Shown here: positions 1-8,679 of the stretch, piece after piece
Layout of the letters: the number at the start of each line of letters is the position of its first letter
Numbering within the stretch: position 1 is the first letter of the stretch
Source: Dyadobacter alkalitolerans DSM 23607
GTDB taxonomy: Bacteria > Bacteroidota > Bacteroidia > Cytophagales > Spirosomataceae
Reading direction: 5' to 3'
DNA length: 64,000 bases
Assembly (NCBI RefSeq): GCF_000428845.1
Contig: NZ_AUAS01000005.1
Span: forward strand, 62,001-126,000
Made by a program: the position numbers and the translations under genes
Notes under the pieces: model-generated
Seen by the model: the letters and a program-made list of their open reading frames with translations, nothing else
Databases searched by the model: none
What the model was told of the DNA's origin: nothing

Positions 1-134
1 GAAACTTTATTACTTGTTGTGCCCGCTCAATTTTCCTTATATAAATGTAAATTGGAATGATTTTTTTTAACATATTTGAACCGTAGAACTAGAAAAACCT
101 CGCTAACAACCAGCAAACCAATAAATTTTGAGCT

Positions 135-464
135 ATGAATCCATATGACGATGATGACGATGAATTGTTTGACGACGATTTGCCAGGAAATTATCCCGCG
201 GAAGAAGACATTTTTCGTCAGGGCCTGATTGATCCGGATATTGATCCTGAGGACATTTCAAAAGTAAAGAGTGAGATCGAACTGGAATCGGATGACTGGA
301 ATGAAAAATCCTTCGACGATGATCTGACTGGCGACGACCTGGACGTTCCGGGATCAGAGGACGATGACGAGGACGAAATGATCGGCAGAGAAGACGAAGA
401 AAACAACTATTACAGCCTCGGCGGAGACAATCACGATAACCTGGAAGAAAACCAGGGCGACTAG
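135..464 (+). CDS. Highly acidic hypothetical protein (109 aa)
   Basis: I do not recognise this protein. About 45 of its 109 residues are Asp or Glu, against only about five Lys/Arg, so it is strongly anionic and probably largely disordered. Acidic runs occur near residues 5-15, 60-70 and 74-82. It has no signal peptide, membrane segment or cysteine. The ATG at 135 is preceded by AT-rich DNA with no clear Shine-Dalgarno, as is usual in Bacteroidetes. A good terminator follows, so it is probably monocistronic. Long antisense frames here are by-products of the GAT/GAC repeats. Possible roles such as a nucleic-acid mimic or a binder of basic proteins are guesses; only the composition is seen. 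Confidence 0.75.
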   Translation: MNPYDDDDDELFDDDLPGNYPAEEDIFRQGLIDPDIDPEDISKVKSEIELESDDWNEKSFDDDLTGDDLDVPGSEDDDEDEMIGREDEENNYYSLGGDNHDNLEENQGD

Positions 465-484
465 TCTCTTCAAACATATTCATA

Positions 485-515
485 AAACCGGACAACTTCC
501 TTGCCCGGTTTTTTT
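485..515 (+). terminator. Rho-independent terminator after the acidic protein gene
   Basis: AAACCGG at 485-491 pairs with CCGGTTT at 505-511, followed by a T-run. It lies about 20 bases after the stop codon of the acidic protein. Confidence 0.8.
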
Positions 516-553
516 ATGTCCGGATTCGCCATAAGTATGATTAGTAGGCCCCA

Positions 554-561
554 TACTTTTG
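554..561 (+). promoter_or_regulatory. Candidate -7 box (TACTTTTG) for the epimerase gene
   Basis: TACTTTTG matches the Bacteroidetes -7 consensus TAnnTTTG and lies 19 bases before the ATG at 580. I see no convincing -33 TTTG upstream. It argues against translation starting at the in-frame TTG at 559, which would lie inside the box. Confidence 0.45.
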
Positions 562-579
562 CTAAAAACAAATTGGAAC

Positions 580-1758
580 ATGGCCGAATTTACTCCCGAA
601 GCTTTCAAGAAAGAACTGATCAGCATCCTTACTTACTGGGAAAAACACGGCCCTGACCTAGAAAAAGGCGGATTTTATGGTCGGGTGAATTATGAAAACC
701 AGCCTGTTAAAGATGCTGATCGCTCGGTTGTATTGACAGGCCGTATTTTATGGACTTACTCACTCGCGCACCGGCTGTTTAAAGAAGCCAAATATCTGAC
801 ATTGGCCGACCGCGCTTACCAGCAACTGGTAAAGTATTTTTTTGATCATGAGCATGGTGGCGTGTATTGGTCTGTAAGAGCGGACGGATCGCCTTTGGAA
901 ACCAAAAAGCAGATCTACGGCAATGCATTTGCCATGTACGGGCTCAGCGAATATTTCCGCGTTACACATTTTCAACCTGCATTAGATAAGGCAAAAGAAC
1001 TATTTAATGTCATTGAAAAACACGCATTTGACCCGGTTAATGGCGGCTACCGCGAAGCATTTGACCGCGACTGGTCCAGCACAGACGATTACATTCTGAG
1101 CAAAAGTCCGTGGATCAAAAGTATGAACACGCATTTGCACCTGGTGGAGGCTTATGCCAATTTATACAGCGTGTGGCCGGACCCGAAATTGAAAAAACAA
1201 ACCGCTAACATGCTGGAAGCGATCATTACCAGGATCGTGAACCCGAAAACGCACAGTATGGAGCTGTTTTTTGACGAAAAATGGAAATCGAAAGACCACA
1301 TTGTTTCCTATGGGCACGACATTGAAGCTTCCTGGCTTTTATTTGAAACTGCGGAGATCCTGCACGATGAGCGCCTGATTGCCAAACTCAAAAAAGTGGC
1401 AATAGCGATGGCCGATTCTGCGAGTAAGGGACTGGCAGCGGATGGTGCCCTGAATTATGAATTTGATCCTGAAACAAAACATTTGCAAACGGATCGCTCC
1501 TGGTGGGTTTTGGCGGAACAAATGGTCGGATTTTACAATGCTTACCAGCTGACCAAAGACGAACAATATAAAGTTAAGGCTGAACGCAGCTGGGATTACA
1601 TTGTAGGCAAGTTCGTAGATCACGAAAAGGGTGAATGGCACGGCACCGTAAAGGCCGACGGCACGCCCGTAAAAGGCGACAAGGTCAACTTCTGGAAATG
1701 TCCGTATCACAATGCGCGCGCATGTGCGGAAATGTTAAGACGCGTCTCTACAAGCTAG
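580..1758 (+). CDS. Cellobiose 2-epimerase-like AGE-family epimerase
   Basis: This 392-aa protein has the length and pattern of the N-acylglucosamine 2-epimerase (AGE) family, (alpha/alpha)6-barrel enzymes that interconvert C2 epimers of free sugars. The motifs fit cellobiose 2-epimerase best: MNTHLHLVEAY (182-192, with His185/His187), SYGHDIEASW (243-252, with His246 and Glu249) and WKCPYHNAR (372-380, with His377), which should supply the catalytic His/Glu set. There is no signal peptide, so it is cytoplasmic. I chose ATG 580; an upstream TTG (559) overlaps the likely promoter. No sugar transporter or glycosidase lies next to it. The reaction, cellobiose to glucosyl-mannose (or lactose to epilactose), is inferred from the family; a plain AGE or mannose isomerase is less likely. 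Confidence 0.85.
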   Translation: MAEFTPEAFKKELISILTYWEKHGPDLEKGGFYGRVNYENQPVKDADRSVVLTGRILWTYSLAHRLFKEAKYLTLADRAYQQLVKYFFDHEHGGVYWSVRADGSPLETKKQIYGNAFAMYGLSEYFRVTHFQPALDKAKELFNVIEKHAFDPVNGGYREAFDRDWSSTDDYILSKSPWIKSMNTHLHLVEAYANLYSVWPDPKLKKQTANMLEAIITRIVNPKTHSMELFFDEKWKSKDHIVSYGHDIEASWLLFETAEILHDERLIAKLKKVAIAMADSASKGLAADGALNYEFDPETKHLQTDRSWWVLAEQMVGFYNAYQLTKDEQYKVKAERSWDYIVGKFVDHEKGEWHGTVKADGTPVKGDKVNFWKCPYHNARACAEMLRRVSTS

Positions 1759-1765
1759 AAATCAG

Positions 1766-3937
1766 TTAATTAAGGAACATTTCATCCACCAGCAGCAGTG
1801 CTTTATTGCCTTTGCTTCTGTGCCAGTCGGGAATCTTGTTTAATGGTTTCGCTATGATTTTCACGTAAGAAAGGCTCTGTGGCTTGAATGTTCCTTCCAC
1901 GGTTTGTAAACTGGGCCTATCCCCTTTTTTTGGCATCTTCGCCTTGAACCTCGTCAGTAAGTTCAGAGTTTGCGCATTATCACCACCCCATATTTCAATC
2001 GATTCGGGGGGGAAAATTCCCGTGTCCTCTTCTACCATATAATGCACGCCGAGAGACGATAACAGGACTGGCTTTTTAAATTCTGAAATGAATGCCATGT
2101 CATTGTCCTTCACACCCGCCCAGTTGTTGGCCCAGGCAGGATTGTTTGCTCCGATAACACCCAGCTTATGATCAAAAAACGTCTTCGCTCCCTCTGCCTG
2201 GTGAACACGGTTCAGCGGCGCTAACAAGTTGACGCTGTCTGGCTTATAGGCACTTTTGAAAAACTCAAAAATAGCCAGATCGCTTCCATACCAGCCATCT
2301 TTATATGCTTTGGCTTTAATAGTCCCGCTTTTGGTAACCAGCATTTTATCAAACAACGGCGACTTGACGCTGTCCGGCTCCGAGCCATCGGTCGTGTAAC
2401 GAATGTCTACATTCTTGATCGTGTGCCTGAGCTCCAGATCAAGCGATTTTGCAAAAATCGTGGAGCTGTTTTTCACCTGTGGCGGGTTGAGTTTCAAAGG
2501 ACTTTTGCCATCGTCTTTGAACCCGCCGATGATGTCAATGTTCTTATTCGCCTTTTGTAGGTTTTGCACGTCCGCAGCAGTCAGCTTCGTGTCCCAGACT
2601 GCAACTGTTTTTAGTGGTTTAAGATTCGGCAATAATGCTTTCAGATCATTGAAATCGACTTTTGTACCGGACAATGTTAGGTTTTCCAGCTGTTTCAATG
2701 ATGATAATGTCTTTAAACCGTTAGCCGTAATATCTGTAAAGTTCAGGTCGAGCCGGCGCAGGTTTTCAAATTGCGTAATACTCTTTAAATCCGCATCTTT
2801 TACAGGCATTTTATTGAGGTTCAATGATATAACTTGCTGTTTGATCTCGCTCAGTTCTTCCAGTTGCTTCACATCATATGTTGCGCTGTTGTAAATGTTG
2901 ACGGCCAGCGCGGGGGATTCCCGGGCAAGCGGCAAAATGGTGCGGTAATCTGTATTCAGTTTCGCAATAGTTTCTTCATCAGCAGCATCAAATTGGTAGG
3001 CTATCTCCTGTTCAACGGGCTTCAAGTAGGCAGCGGAAAATATCCTTAGTGAATCGTTTGCAGGCAATTCGGTGAGCTTTTTCGTAAAATCCGCATTCTT
3101 TTTAACCCAAAGTGTGAGCAAAGAAATCTCCTGCAATGTCAGTTGCGCCTTGCCTGTCGGAGGCATATGCTTTTTGTCATCCAGGGGCAAATGCACGCGT
3201 TTCAGCAGCAAGCTCACCTCTGGATTTCCTGCCACAAACAATTTTCCGGATTTACCGCCTTTCAGCAAAGATTCAGCATCCGTCATATTCAGCTTGCCTT
3301 TCAGCTTGTCCGGATTATGGCAGCTGGTGCATTTTTGTTCTAATATCGGCTGGATCACATGGGTAAACACAACGGCATGCTCCAAAGGAACCGCCGCCAT
3401 GGTTTTCTGACTGTCGATCGGTTCCCATATGAAGTTGCTGCCATGCGTTAATGCAGCACCATAATGTCCCGTCAACACTAATACTGCGACCGTCAGAAAA
3501 GCGCCCGCCCTGGCAATAGACGCCTTATACCAGGTTGTATTTCGTACAAAATAAATGAGTGATGCGAAAAAGAAAATGCCCGCGCCGGTCCATTTGTGGT
3601 AATCAAGAATATCGCCGGAGTAACCTTCCTCCTGCGACAAAAAAAGCCCCATCACCACCGTTACAGCAGCGAAAAGCGAGCCTACCAGCAGCATATTTTG
3701 CAGAAAATTTTTGTAAAAAAGATTGGTCGCATACTCAGGCCGGAACCGGAAAAATTCCAGCAACATAGCAATGAGCAAGATCACAATCGGGAAATGCAGG
3801 ATCAGCGGATGCATGCGCCCGACCGTTTGTAACCACGCCGGAATGACCAGTTTGTCTTCGAAGATCAGTAAAAATAGGATGACAATATTAGAGGCAACTA
3901 ATAACTGTTCTGCAAAAACCCTGAATCTTAAATGCAT
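1766..3937 (-). CDS. DUF2231-cytochrome c (PSCyt1)-LRR-chitobiase-C fusion membrane protein
   Basis: This 723-aa protein has several domains. Residues 1-165 carry about five membrane helices of DUF2231 type (HPLILHFPIV near 43-52). Residues about 190-285 form a planctomycete-type cytochrome c domain with the haem motif CTSCH (203-207) and a later HMPP sixth-ligand candidate. Residues about 330-470 hold leucine-rich repeats. From about 490 comes a domain of the chitobiase/hexosaminidase C-terminal type (YTTDGSEPDS), then a beta-rich C-terminus. Haem attachment places the large domains in the periplasm. It is the last gene of the DUF1553-DUF1501 operon, 45 bases after DUF1501. The substrate and redox partner are unknown to me; a membrane-anchored partner of the two upstream products is inferred. 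Confidence 0.8.
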   Translation of the reverse strand: MHLRFRVFAEQLLVASNIVILFLLIFEDKLVIPAWLQTVGRMHPLILHFPIVILLIAMLLEFFRFRPEYATNLFYKNFLQNMLLVGSLFAAVTVVMGLFLSQEEGYSGDILDYHKWTGAGIFFFASLIYFVRNTTWYKASIARAGAFLTVAVLVLTGHYGAALTHGSNFIWEPIDSQKTMAAVPLEHAVVFTHVIQPILEQKCTSCHNPDKLKGKLNMTDAESLLKGGKSGKLFVAGNPEVSLLLKRVHLPLDDKKHMPPTGKAQLTLQEISLLTLWVKKNADFTKKLTELPANDSLRIFSAAYLKPVEQEIAYQFDAADEETIAKLNTDYRTILPLARESPALAVNIYNSATYDVKQLEELSEIKQQVISLNLNKMPVKDADLKSITQFENLRRLDLNFTDITANGLKTLSSLKQLENLTLSGTKVDFNDLKALLPNLKPLKTVAVWDTKLTAADVQNLQKANKNIDIIGGFKDDGKSPLKLNPPQVKNSSTIFAKSLDLELRHTIKNVDIRYTTDGSEPDSVKSPLFDKMLVTKSGTIKAKAYKDGWYGSDLAIFEFFKSAYKPDSVNLLAPLNRVHQAEGAKTFFDHKLGVIGANNPAWANNWAGVKDNDMAFISEFKKPVLLSSLGVHYMVEEDTGIFPPESIEIWGGDNAQTLNLLTRFKAKMPKKGDRPSLQTVEGTFKPQSLSYVKIIAKPLNKIPDWHRSKGNKALLLVDEMFLN

Positions 3938-3982
3938 TAAAATTTAGCCGATAAATTGATCAATCGTTTACTGCCAGATATT

Positions 3983-5437
3983 TTAGCTGATAATGTCTTT
4001 CACCACTTTACCGGAAACATCCGTGAGCCGGTATCTTCTTCCCAAATGTTTGAAGATCAACTTTTCGTGGTTCAGGCCCAGCTGATGCAGGATAGTTGCC
4101 TGGAAATCATGCACATGCACGGGATCTTTGGCAATGTTGTAGCCCAGTTCATCCGTTTCTCCATACACCATTCCCGGCTTAATGCCACCGCCAGCCATCC
4201 ATATCGTGAAACATCTAGGATGATGGTCGCGGCCGTAGTTATCAGCCGTTAGTTTTCCCTGCGTGTAACTGGTCCGGCCAAATTCTCCGCCCCAGATCAC
4301 GAGTGTTTCATCCAGTAACCCACGCTGTTTCAGGTCTGTAACCAATGCTGCCGATGCCTGATCTACGTCCATGGCCTGTTTGGTAATCTCAAAAGGCAGG
4401 TTACCATGCTGGTCCCAGCCCTGGTGATAAAGTTGCACAAAGCGTACGCCATTTTCGGATAGTTTCCTTGCGAGCAGACAGTTGGCCGCATAAGTGCCCG
4501 GAACCAGACATTCCGGTCCGTATAATTTGATAATGTCGTCCGATTCTTTGGACAAATCCATCACCTCCGGCACGGCAGTCTGCATGCGGTAAGCCATTTC
4601 ATACTGCTTGATTTTGGCCGTAATTTCAGGATCGCCAAACTCCTGGTATGAAAGTTCATTCAGTTGCGAAAGATTGTCGAGCATATCCCGGCGATCGTGC
4701 CGGTCCATTCCTTCCGGGTCACGGAGATACAGAACCGGGTCCTCGCCCTTACTGAACTGCACGCCCTGGTGCACCGAATCCAGGAAGCCATTGGACCATA
4801 ATTTAGAATAAACCCCTTGTCCGTTCCCAACGCCACGCGAAAGCAGAACCGTGAAGTTGGGCAGATTTTTGTTCTCATTACCAAGCCCATAACTCAGCCA
4901 GGAACCCATACTGGGCCGGTTTCCCTGCTGCGAGCCCGTTTGCAGGAATGTTAAGGCAGGATCGTGGTTAATCGCCTCGGTATACATGGATTTCACAAAA
5001 CAGAGATCATCCACGATCTTGGCCGTATAAGGCATCAGATCACTCACCCAAGCACGCGACTCGCCATATTGTTTGAAGTCCACAAAGGACCCGACCAGCG
5101 GAAACGACGCTTGGTTGGCTGTCATGCCGGTCAACCGCTGCGTGCCGCGAACCGATGGCGGAATTTCCTTGCCGAGCATTTCGCGCAGTTTTGGCTTATA
5201 ATCAAACAGTTCCTGTTGCGAAGGAGCGCCGTTTTGGAACATATAAATCACCCGTTTTGCTTTCGGTGCAAAATGCGGAATGCCGGGCGCCAAACCGTCT
5301 TCCTCAAATCCTCCGCCTTTCAACAGATCGGGCATGAGCAAAGAGCCTAATGCCACGCCGCCGATCCCGAGGCTCATGGAAGACAAAAAACGTCTCCTGT
5401 TGAAGTTGATCCCGTGTTCTAATATTTCCTTTTCCAT
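3983..5437 (-). CDS. DUF1501 protein, Tat-exported
   Basis: This 484-aa protein is of the DUF1501 family, related to the sulfatase/alkaline phosphatase fold. Its N-terminus carries a twin-arginine signal (NRRRFLSSMSLG, 13-24) followed by a hydrophobic stretch, so it should be exported folded. The middle and C-terminal blocks (HQGWDQHG, VIWGGEFGRT, GRDHHPRCF, HDFQATILH) are the His/Asp-rich metal-site motifs usual for DUF1501. In Planctomycetes and Bacteroidetes it is regularly encoded next to PSCyt1/PSD1 (DUF1549-DUF1553) proteins, as here, with 39 bases to the upstream gene. Its biochemical role has not been settled to my knowledge; a periplasmic hydrolase is an inference. Confidence 0.9.
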   Translation of the reverse strand: MEKEILEHGINFNRRRFLSSMSLGIGGVALGSLLMPDLLKGGGFEEDGLAPGIPHFAPKAKRVIYMFQNGAPSQQELFDYKPKLREMLGKEIPPSVRGTQRLTGMTANQASFPLVGSFVDFKQYGESRAWVSDLMPYTAKIVDDLCFVKSMYTEAINHDPALTFLQTGSQQGNRPSMGSWLSYGLGNENKNLPNFTVLLSRGVGNGQGVYSKLWSNGFLDSVHQGVQFSKGEDPVLYLRDPEGMDRHDRRDMLDNLSQLNELSYQEFGDPEITAKIKQYEMAYRMQTAVPEVMDLSKESDDIIKLYGPECLVPGTYAANCLLARKLSENGVRFVQLYHQGWDQHGNLPFEITKQAMDVDQASAALVTDLKQRGLLDETLVIWGGEFGRTSYTQGKLTADNYGRDHHPRCFTIWMAGGGIKPGMVYGETDELGYNIAKDPVHVHDFQATILHQLGLNHEKLIFKHLGRRYRLTDVSGKVVKDIIS

Positions 5438-5476
5438 ATTATTTCAAACTTTGGCTTTCAGCTTTTGCTGTCGGCT

Positions 5477-7798
5477 TCAAGATTTTGTTATGGTTTCTTC
5501 CAGATTATAAATGGTTGAAATGACGCGCATTAATGCTGCCTGCGCCTTTTTATCCACCTTTTTGGTCAGCGGGTACTCTCCTACCGTTACCATTTTCTCC
5601 GCCTTTTCAGGCTTAATGGATTGCAACTGTTTGTCATAATACGCGCTTAGCACGTCCAGTTCCTTATCACTCGGCTTGCGGCAAACGATCAGCCGGAATG
5701 CTTTTATGATCTTCTCTTTTGCCTCACTTTTTTCCTGCAACAGCTTGGTCGCCAGCACACGCGACGCTTCCAGCACAGCCGGATCGTTCATCATCACTAG
5801 CGCCTGCAATGGTGTGTTTGTTTTGAGCCTTTTCACCTCGCACAAGTCGCGGTTACTCGCATCAAAAATGCTCATGGTCGGCGGCGGGACCGTCCTTTTG
5901 ATTAATGTATACATCCCCCGCCGATACAATGCACCGCCATGATCCTGATTATAAACGGATAGCAACCCACGTCCTGACGTTGCGCCTTCCCAGAGCCCGG
6001 CGGGCTGATACGGTTTCACGCTGGGTCCGCCAATGGTTTTGTTGAGCAGGCCGCTGCTGGCAAGCACGAGATCTTTGATAAATTCCGCATGTATGCGGTA
6101 ACGCGGCCCGCGAGCGAGGAGAATGTTGTCCGGGTCCGTCGCGAGCTTATCTTTCGTCACAACAGCGGATTGCTTGTAAGTCGCAGACGTAACCATTTGT
6201 TTTACAAGCCGTTTAATGTCCCAACCGTGGTCCATAAAATCAGTCGCGAGCCAGTCCAGCAATGCAGGATGGGAAGGAAGCTCGCCTTGCATGCCGAAAT
6301 CTCCGGACGTTTTGACAATTCCTTTTCCAAAGAATTCCTGCCAGAGAATGTTCACGTAGACCCGCGAAGTCAAAGGATTTTTTTTATCGAAAAGCCATTT
6401 GGAAAGCCCTAACCTGTTTTTGGGATAACTTTTATCAAATGGCAAAATCGAAGTGGGCGTCGCGGGCTGCACTTCATCACCCGGCGCATCGTAAACGCCA
6501 CGTTCCAAAATATGCGTCTTCCGCAATGTGTCCAGATCACCCATTACCGAGACGATCAACCGGTTCGTGTCAGGCTTGTTAATGAATGTCAGAATGTTCT
6601 TTACGTCGTCATTACTGATCTCCATCAAGGGCTTTTTCGCATAAGTTTCCGGCCCGCCGATCACGGACTCTATCCCTACTTCTTTCACATTATTGAAGAA
6701 CGCGAACATCTGGTAATATTCCTTTTGGGAAAAAGGATCGTATTTATGGTCATGGCAATGGGCACATTCCAGCGTAACGCCGAGTAACCCCTTACCAAAC
6801 AGGTCATTACGGTCCGTTACATACATGATTCGATATTCTTCGGGGATCACGCCGCCTTCTTCGGTGATTTTATGGTTTCGGTTAAAACCTGTCGCCAGTA
6901 ATTGTTCCTTTGAACTGTTTGGCAACAAATCTCCTGCTAACTGCCATGTTACGAAGTCGTTGTAATGCATGTTTTTGTTAAATGCATGAATCACCCAATC
7001 GCGCCATGGCCACTGTGTGCGGTAACCGTCATCCTGGTAACCGTGCGAGTCCGCGTAACGCGCCAGGTCCAGCCAGTGAATGGCCATTTTCTCGCCATAT
7101 GCAGGGCTTTTCAAGAGCTGGTCGACCATTTTTTCATAGGCGTTTGCACTATTGTCGGCCATGAACTCGTCCATCATTTTCAATGTCGGCGGCAATCCGG
7201 TAATGTCCAGGCTGAGGCGTTTTAGCAGTCGCTCTTTATCGGCTTCTTCGTTGGGTTTCACCCCTTTTTGTTCCTGTTTTTGTAAAATAAAATAGTCGAT
7301 CTCATTTTTAGGCCAATCCTTATCGTCGACTTCCGGCAACGCAGGTTTTTTCGGCGCCACAAAAGCCCAGTGCTTTTCATACTTTGCGCCTTGCCTGATC
7401 CATTTTTCGATCAGGTCAACTTCGCGTTGTGTTAATTTGAGATTGGAGCCTGTGGGAGGCATGCGAAGTGCCGTGTCGGCGGTGGTAATGCGCAGATAGA
7501 CCTGTGAAAGTTCGGGCTTACCAGCGACCAATGCGTGCGCTTTTGGATTTTCCTGCAAAGCTTTAAACGCATCTTCGGCCACATCGAGCCGTAATCCGGC
7601 CTCGCGCTTGTTGGCATCGGGACCATGGCAGGCGAGGCATTTGTCAGACAGGATAGGCCGGATATCAAAGTTATAGCTGACTTCCTTTGGAATATCTTCT
7701 TCAACAGCCTGGTTATCTGACGATTTGTTGCAGGACTGGAAACAAAGCGCCGATCCAGCCAGCAGCATGGGCAAAATCAATCTTCCTCTAAAAATCAT
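5477..7798 (-). CDS. PSCyt1-DUF1549-DUF1553 cytochrome-domain lipoprotein
   Basis: This 773-aa protein has the standard planctomycete-type order. A short signal ends at Cys23 (loose lipobox FQSC). A PSCyt1 haem domain follows, with CLACH at 54-58 and RMPP as likely distal ligand. DUF1549 (PSD1 N-terminal part) follows from about 150, with HWLDLARYADSHGYQDD, and DUF1553 extends to the C-terminus, with LTSRVYVN and TPLQALVMMND. It is the first gene of a three-gene operon with DUF1501 and the DUF2231 fusion. The family is abundant in Planctomycetes and is often suggested to act in polymer degradation; that role is not proven. Export and haem binding are well supported by motifs. Confidence 0.9.
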   Translation of the reverse strand: MIFRGRLILPMLLAGSALCFQSCNKSSDNQAVEEDIPKEVSYNFDIRPILSDKCLACHGPDANKREAGLRLDVAEDAFKALQENPKAHALVAGKPELSQVYLRITTADTALRMPPTGSNLKLTQREVDLIEKWIRQGAKYEKHWAFVAPKKPALPEVDDKDWPKNEIDYFILQKQEQKGVKPNEEADKERLLKRLSLDITGLPPTLKMMDEFMADNSANAYEKMVDQLLKSPAYGEKMAIHWLDLARYADSHGYQDDGYRTQWPWRDWVIHAFNKNMHYNDFVTWQLAGDLLPNSSKEQLLATGFNRNHKITEEGGVIPEEYRIMYVTDRNDLFGKGLLGVTLECAHCHDHKYDPFSQKEYYQMFAFFNNVKEVGIESVIGGPETYAKKPLMEISNDDVKNILTFINKPDTNRLIVSVMGDLDTLRKTHILERGVYDAPGDEVQPATPTSILPFDKSYPKNRLGLSKWLFDKKNPLTSRVYVNILWQEFFGKGIVKTSGDFGMQGELPSHPALLDWLATDFMDHGWDIKRLVKQMVTSATYKQSAVVTKDKLATDPDNILLARGPRYRIHAEFIKDLVLASSGLLNKTIGGPSVKPYQPAGLWEGATSGRGLLSVYNQDHGGALYRRGMYTLIKRTVPPPTMSIFDASNRDLCEVKRLKTNTPLQALVMMNDPAVLEASRVLATKLLQEKSEAKEKIIKAFRLIVCRKPSDKELDVLSAYYDKQLQSIKPEKAEKMVTVGEYPLTKKVDKKAQAALMRVISTIYNLEETITKS

Positions 7799-8019
7799 AA
7801 CTGTGGGTTCAGGAAAAAACGCGCAATTTTTTATTTAATATAATCAATTAACTAAAAAAATACACATTTATTGATACAATAATGCCAATTCAAATATCTT
7901 AACTGTCCTGCTCTGTACTGTTTTGTTACGGATATCCATTGGGTTCGGCTTAGAAGTTTGCTATACGCTCAATCCAGAAAGCTTTTCCTTTGTTGTGCTC
8001 CATGTTTTGATGAAATCAG

Positions 8020-8052
8020 TTGTCCCTGTCTGAATTTTTTATTCTAGGTTTG
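8020..8052 (+). promoter_or_regulatory. Candidate promoter for the methyltransferase-ribokinase pair
   Basis: TTG at 8020-8022 and TAGGTTTG at 8045-8052 are separated by 22 bases, within the usual spacing for Bacteroidetes -33/-7 elements. The ATG follows 24 bases after the -7 box. The rest of the 278-base gap from 7799 to 8076 is AT-rich and holds no gene that I can support. Confidence 0.5.
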
Positions 8053-8076
8053 TAATAACTACATACTCAACATTCC

Positions 8077-8676
8077 ATGGGATTAAGAACTTTCATTCGG
8101 GAGAATTTTATTGCGGATATCAAGCCGTATAAGCCAAAAAATTTTCGGAAGCCTGAGAAAATGCTGGAAATTGTTTCGGCGTGGAAAGGGCTTGAAATGA
8201 TCGTAGAGGACATTATCGATCAATTTGACTTAAAGCGGGACCGCTGCATTGAATTTGGTGTGGAGTTTGGATATTCCACGGTGGTTTTTTCCAATTATTT
8301 TAAAAGCGTCACCGGCGTGGACACTTTTGAGGGGGATGTTCATACAGTCAATAAAAATGAGCATTTTGAAGAAACCAGCAAGCGGCTTGCTGGCTATGCG
8401 AACATTCAACTCGTAAAATCAGATTACAAAGATTGGATCGCTACTGATAATCAACATTATAACCTGGCCCACGTTGACATTGTCCATAAGTACGCAGAAA
8501 CATTTGAATGTGGCCTCTGGGCGGCACAACATAGCGATTGCACGATTTTTCACGACACGGAAAGTTTCCCCGAGGTGCGGAGGGCTGTGAAGGATCTGGC
8601 CAAAAAAACGGGTCACAAACTCTATAACTATCCGCAGCATTACGGATTAGGGATTTTAGTTGCCAGAAAACGTTGA
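8077..8676 (+). CDS. Class I SAM-dependent methyltransferase (199 aa)
   Basis: The protein has the Rossmann-type motif I CIEFGVEFGYST (about 66-77) with the following acidic turn TGVDTFEGD, and a later HVDIVHKYAET strand, as in the small class I methyltransferases often called Methyltransf_24 (FkbM/cephalosporin-hydroxylase-like). It is cytoplasmic with no membrane segment. Its stop is three bases before the ribokinase ATG, so the two are very likely co-transcribed. The substrate cannot be read from the sequence. The pairing with a sugar kinase hints at a sugar or small metabolite, but this is weak inference. Confidence 0.75.
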   Translation: MGLRTFIRENFIADIKPYKPKNFRKPEKMLEIVSAWKGLEMIVEDIIDQFDLKRDRCIEFGVEFGYSTVVFSNYFKSVTGVDTFEGDVHTVNKNEHFEETSKRLAGYANIQLVKSDYKDWIATDNQHYNLAHVDIVHKYAETFECGLWAAQHSDCTIFHDTESFPEVRRAVKDLAKKTGHKLYNYPQHYGLGILVARKR

Positions 8677-8679
8677 GGA

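Noticed and set aside
133..495. Minus-strand frame opposite the acidic protein
   Set aside because: Arises because GAT/GAC runs read as Ser/Arg/His codons on the other strand, and it would run through the terminator.
7799..8076. Possible small RNA or tRNA in the 278-base gap
   Set aside because: I find no cloverleaf, no CCA-adjacent acceptor stem and no terminator hairpin; only a promoter-like pair near its end.
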